NCBI GenBank assembly: GCA_040222875.1
Contig: JAVKCG010000027.1
Coordinates: 286,269 to 350,268, forward strand
Length of the DNA stretch: 64,000 bases
DNA from: JAJCYL01 sp040222875
Lineage (GTDB): Bacteria > Bacteroidota > Bacteroidia > Cytophagales > Cyclobacteriaceae
Direction: 5' to 3'
Shown: positions 63,902-64,000 of the stretch, piece after piece
Position numbering within the stretch: position 1 is the stretch's first letter
Layout of the letters: every line of letters begins with the position of its first letter
Notes under the pieces: model-generated
Told to the model about the DNA's origin: nothing
Seen by the model: only the letters and a program-made list of their open reading frames with translations
The model's database searches: none
Made by a program: the position numbers and the translations under genes

Positions 63902-64000
63902 CTATTCTATTAATTTAACTTCCAGCAGTGCTTCATTCTCCAAATTGCAATAATTTTTAGCACTGCTGTATAAATATTCTTCGGGTGCGAGGACTAAACC
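63902..64000 (-). CDS. 3' end of a RAYT/IS200-like (Y1) transposase, truncated by the window edge
   Basis: 32 residues to a TAG stop at 63902: the segment APEEYLYSSAKNY is the typical C-terminal helix of REP-associated tyrosine transposases (PEDYxYSSAxNY). Only the end is visible; the HUH and catalytic Tyr motifs lie outside the window. A REP-like hairpin follows. Confidence 0.7.
   Translation of the reverse strand, partial: GLVLAPEEYLYSSAKNYCNLENEALLEVKLIE

Overview
The window looks like chromosomal DNA of a marine-type Bacteroidota, probably order Cytophagales. The evidence is the AT-rich sequence, a type IX secretion (T9SS) C-terminal sorting domain, giant Ig-like surface proteins, a carA-eno gene pair, a Bat-type vWA protein, a PorT-like barrel, and several TAnnTTTG (-7) promoter boxes. 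The genus cannot be named from sequence alone.

Left 37 kb: two tandem, collinear, paralogous giant genes on the minus strand. Gene A (1-12321) runs off the left edge; at least 4107 residues are visible. Gene B (12574-37163) would encode about 8196 residues but is split into two ORFs by an apparent one-base deletion near 26590. Both have a signal peptide, a shared N-terminal domain, a cadherin-like module, a long array of roughly 110-residue Ig-like 'SFSE' repeats (about 14 in A, about 27 in B), fibronectin-like modules and CHU_C-type Ig domains. Gene B ends in a PKD-like domain, a jelly-roll-like module and a T9SS type A sorting domain.

37.3-44.6 kb: an apparent operon on the same strand, just upstream of gene B. 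It encodes a TIR-DUF4062-TIR-like protein, an nSTAND1-type NTPase with one transmembrane helix, a long Ala/Glu coiled coil and a seven-bladed WD40 propeller, an outer-membrane beta-barrel protein and a propeller-like lipoprotein. With the giant proteins this looks like a trans-envelope assembly, from cell surface through outer membrane and periplasm to cytoplasmic TIR. It is the best candidate in the window for an undescribed system.

44.8-60.2 kb: ordinary chromosomal genes. These are eno, carA, a DUF4442 hotdog protein, an EEP-family nuclease/phosphatase, two histidine kinase/response regulator pairs, a secreted protein with two GH2-type sugar-binding-like domains, AlkB and a small Ada-like zinc protein, a large MORN/YwqK repeat protein, a thiolase, and a two-gene Bat-like unit.

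60.3-64 kb: tRNA-Ser(GCT) and tRNA-Arg(TCT) with a strong terminator, followed by an accessory region. It contains a ParE/RelE-type toxin-antitoxin pair, two copies of a duplicated segment that each abut a different minus-strand cassette, REP-like motifs, a probable polymorphic-toxin tip with an overlapping YwqK-like lipoprotein, and the 3' end of a RAYT/IS200-like transposase at the right edge.
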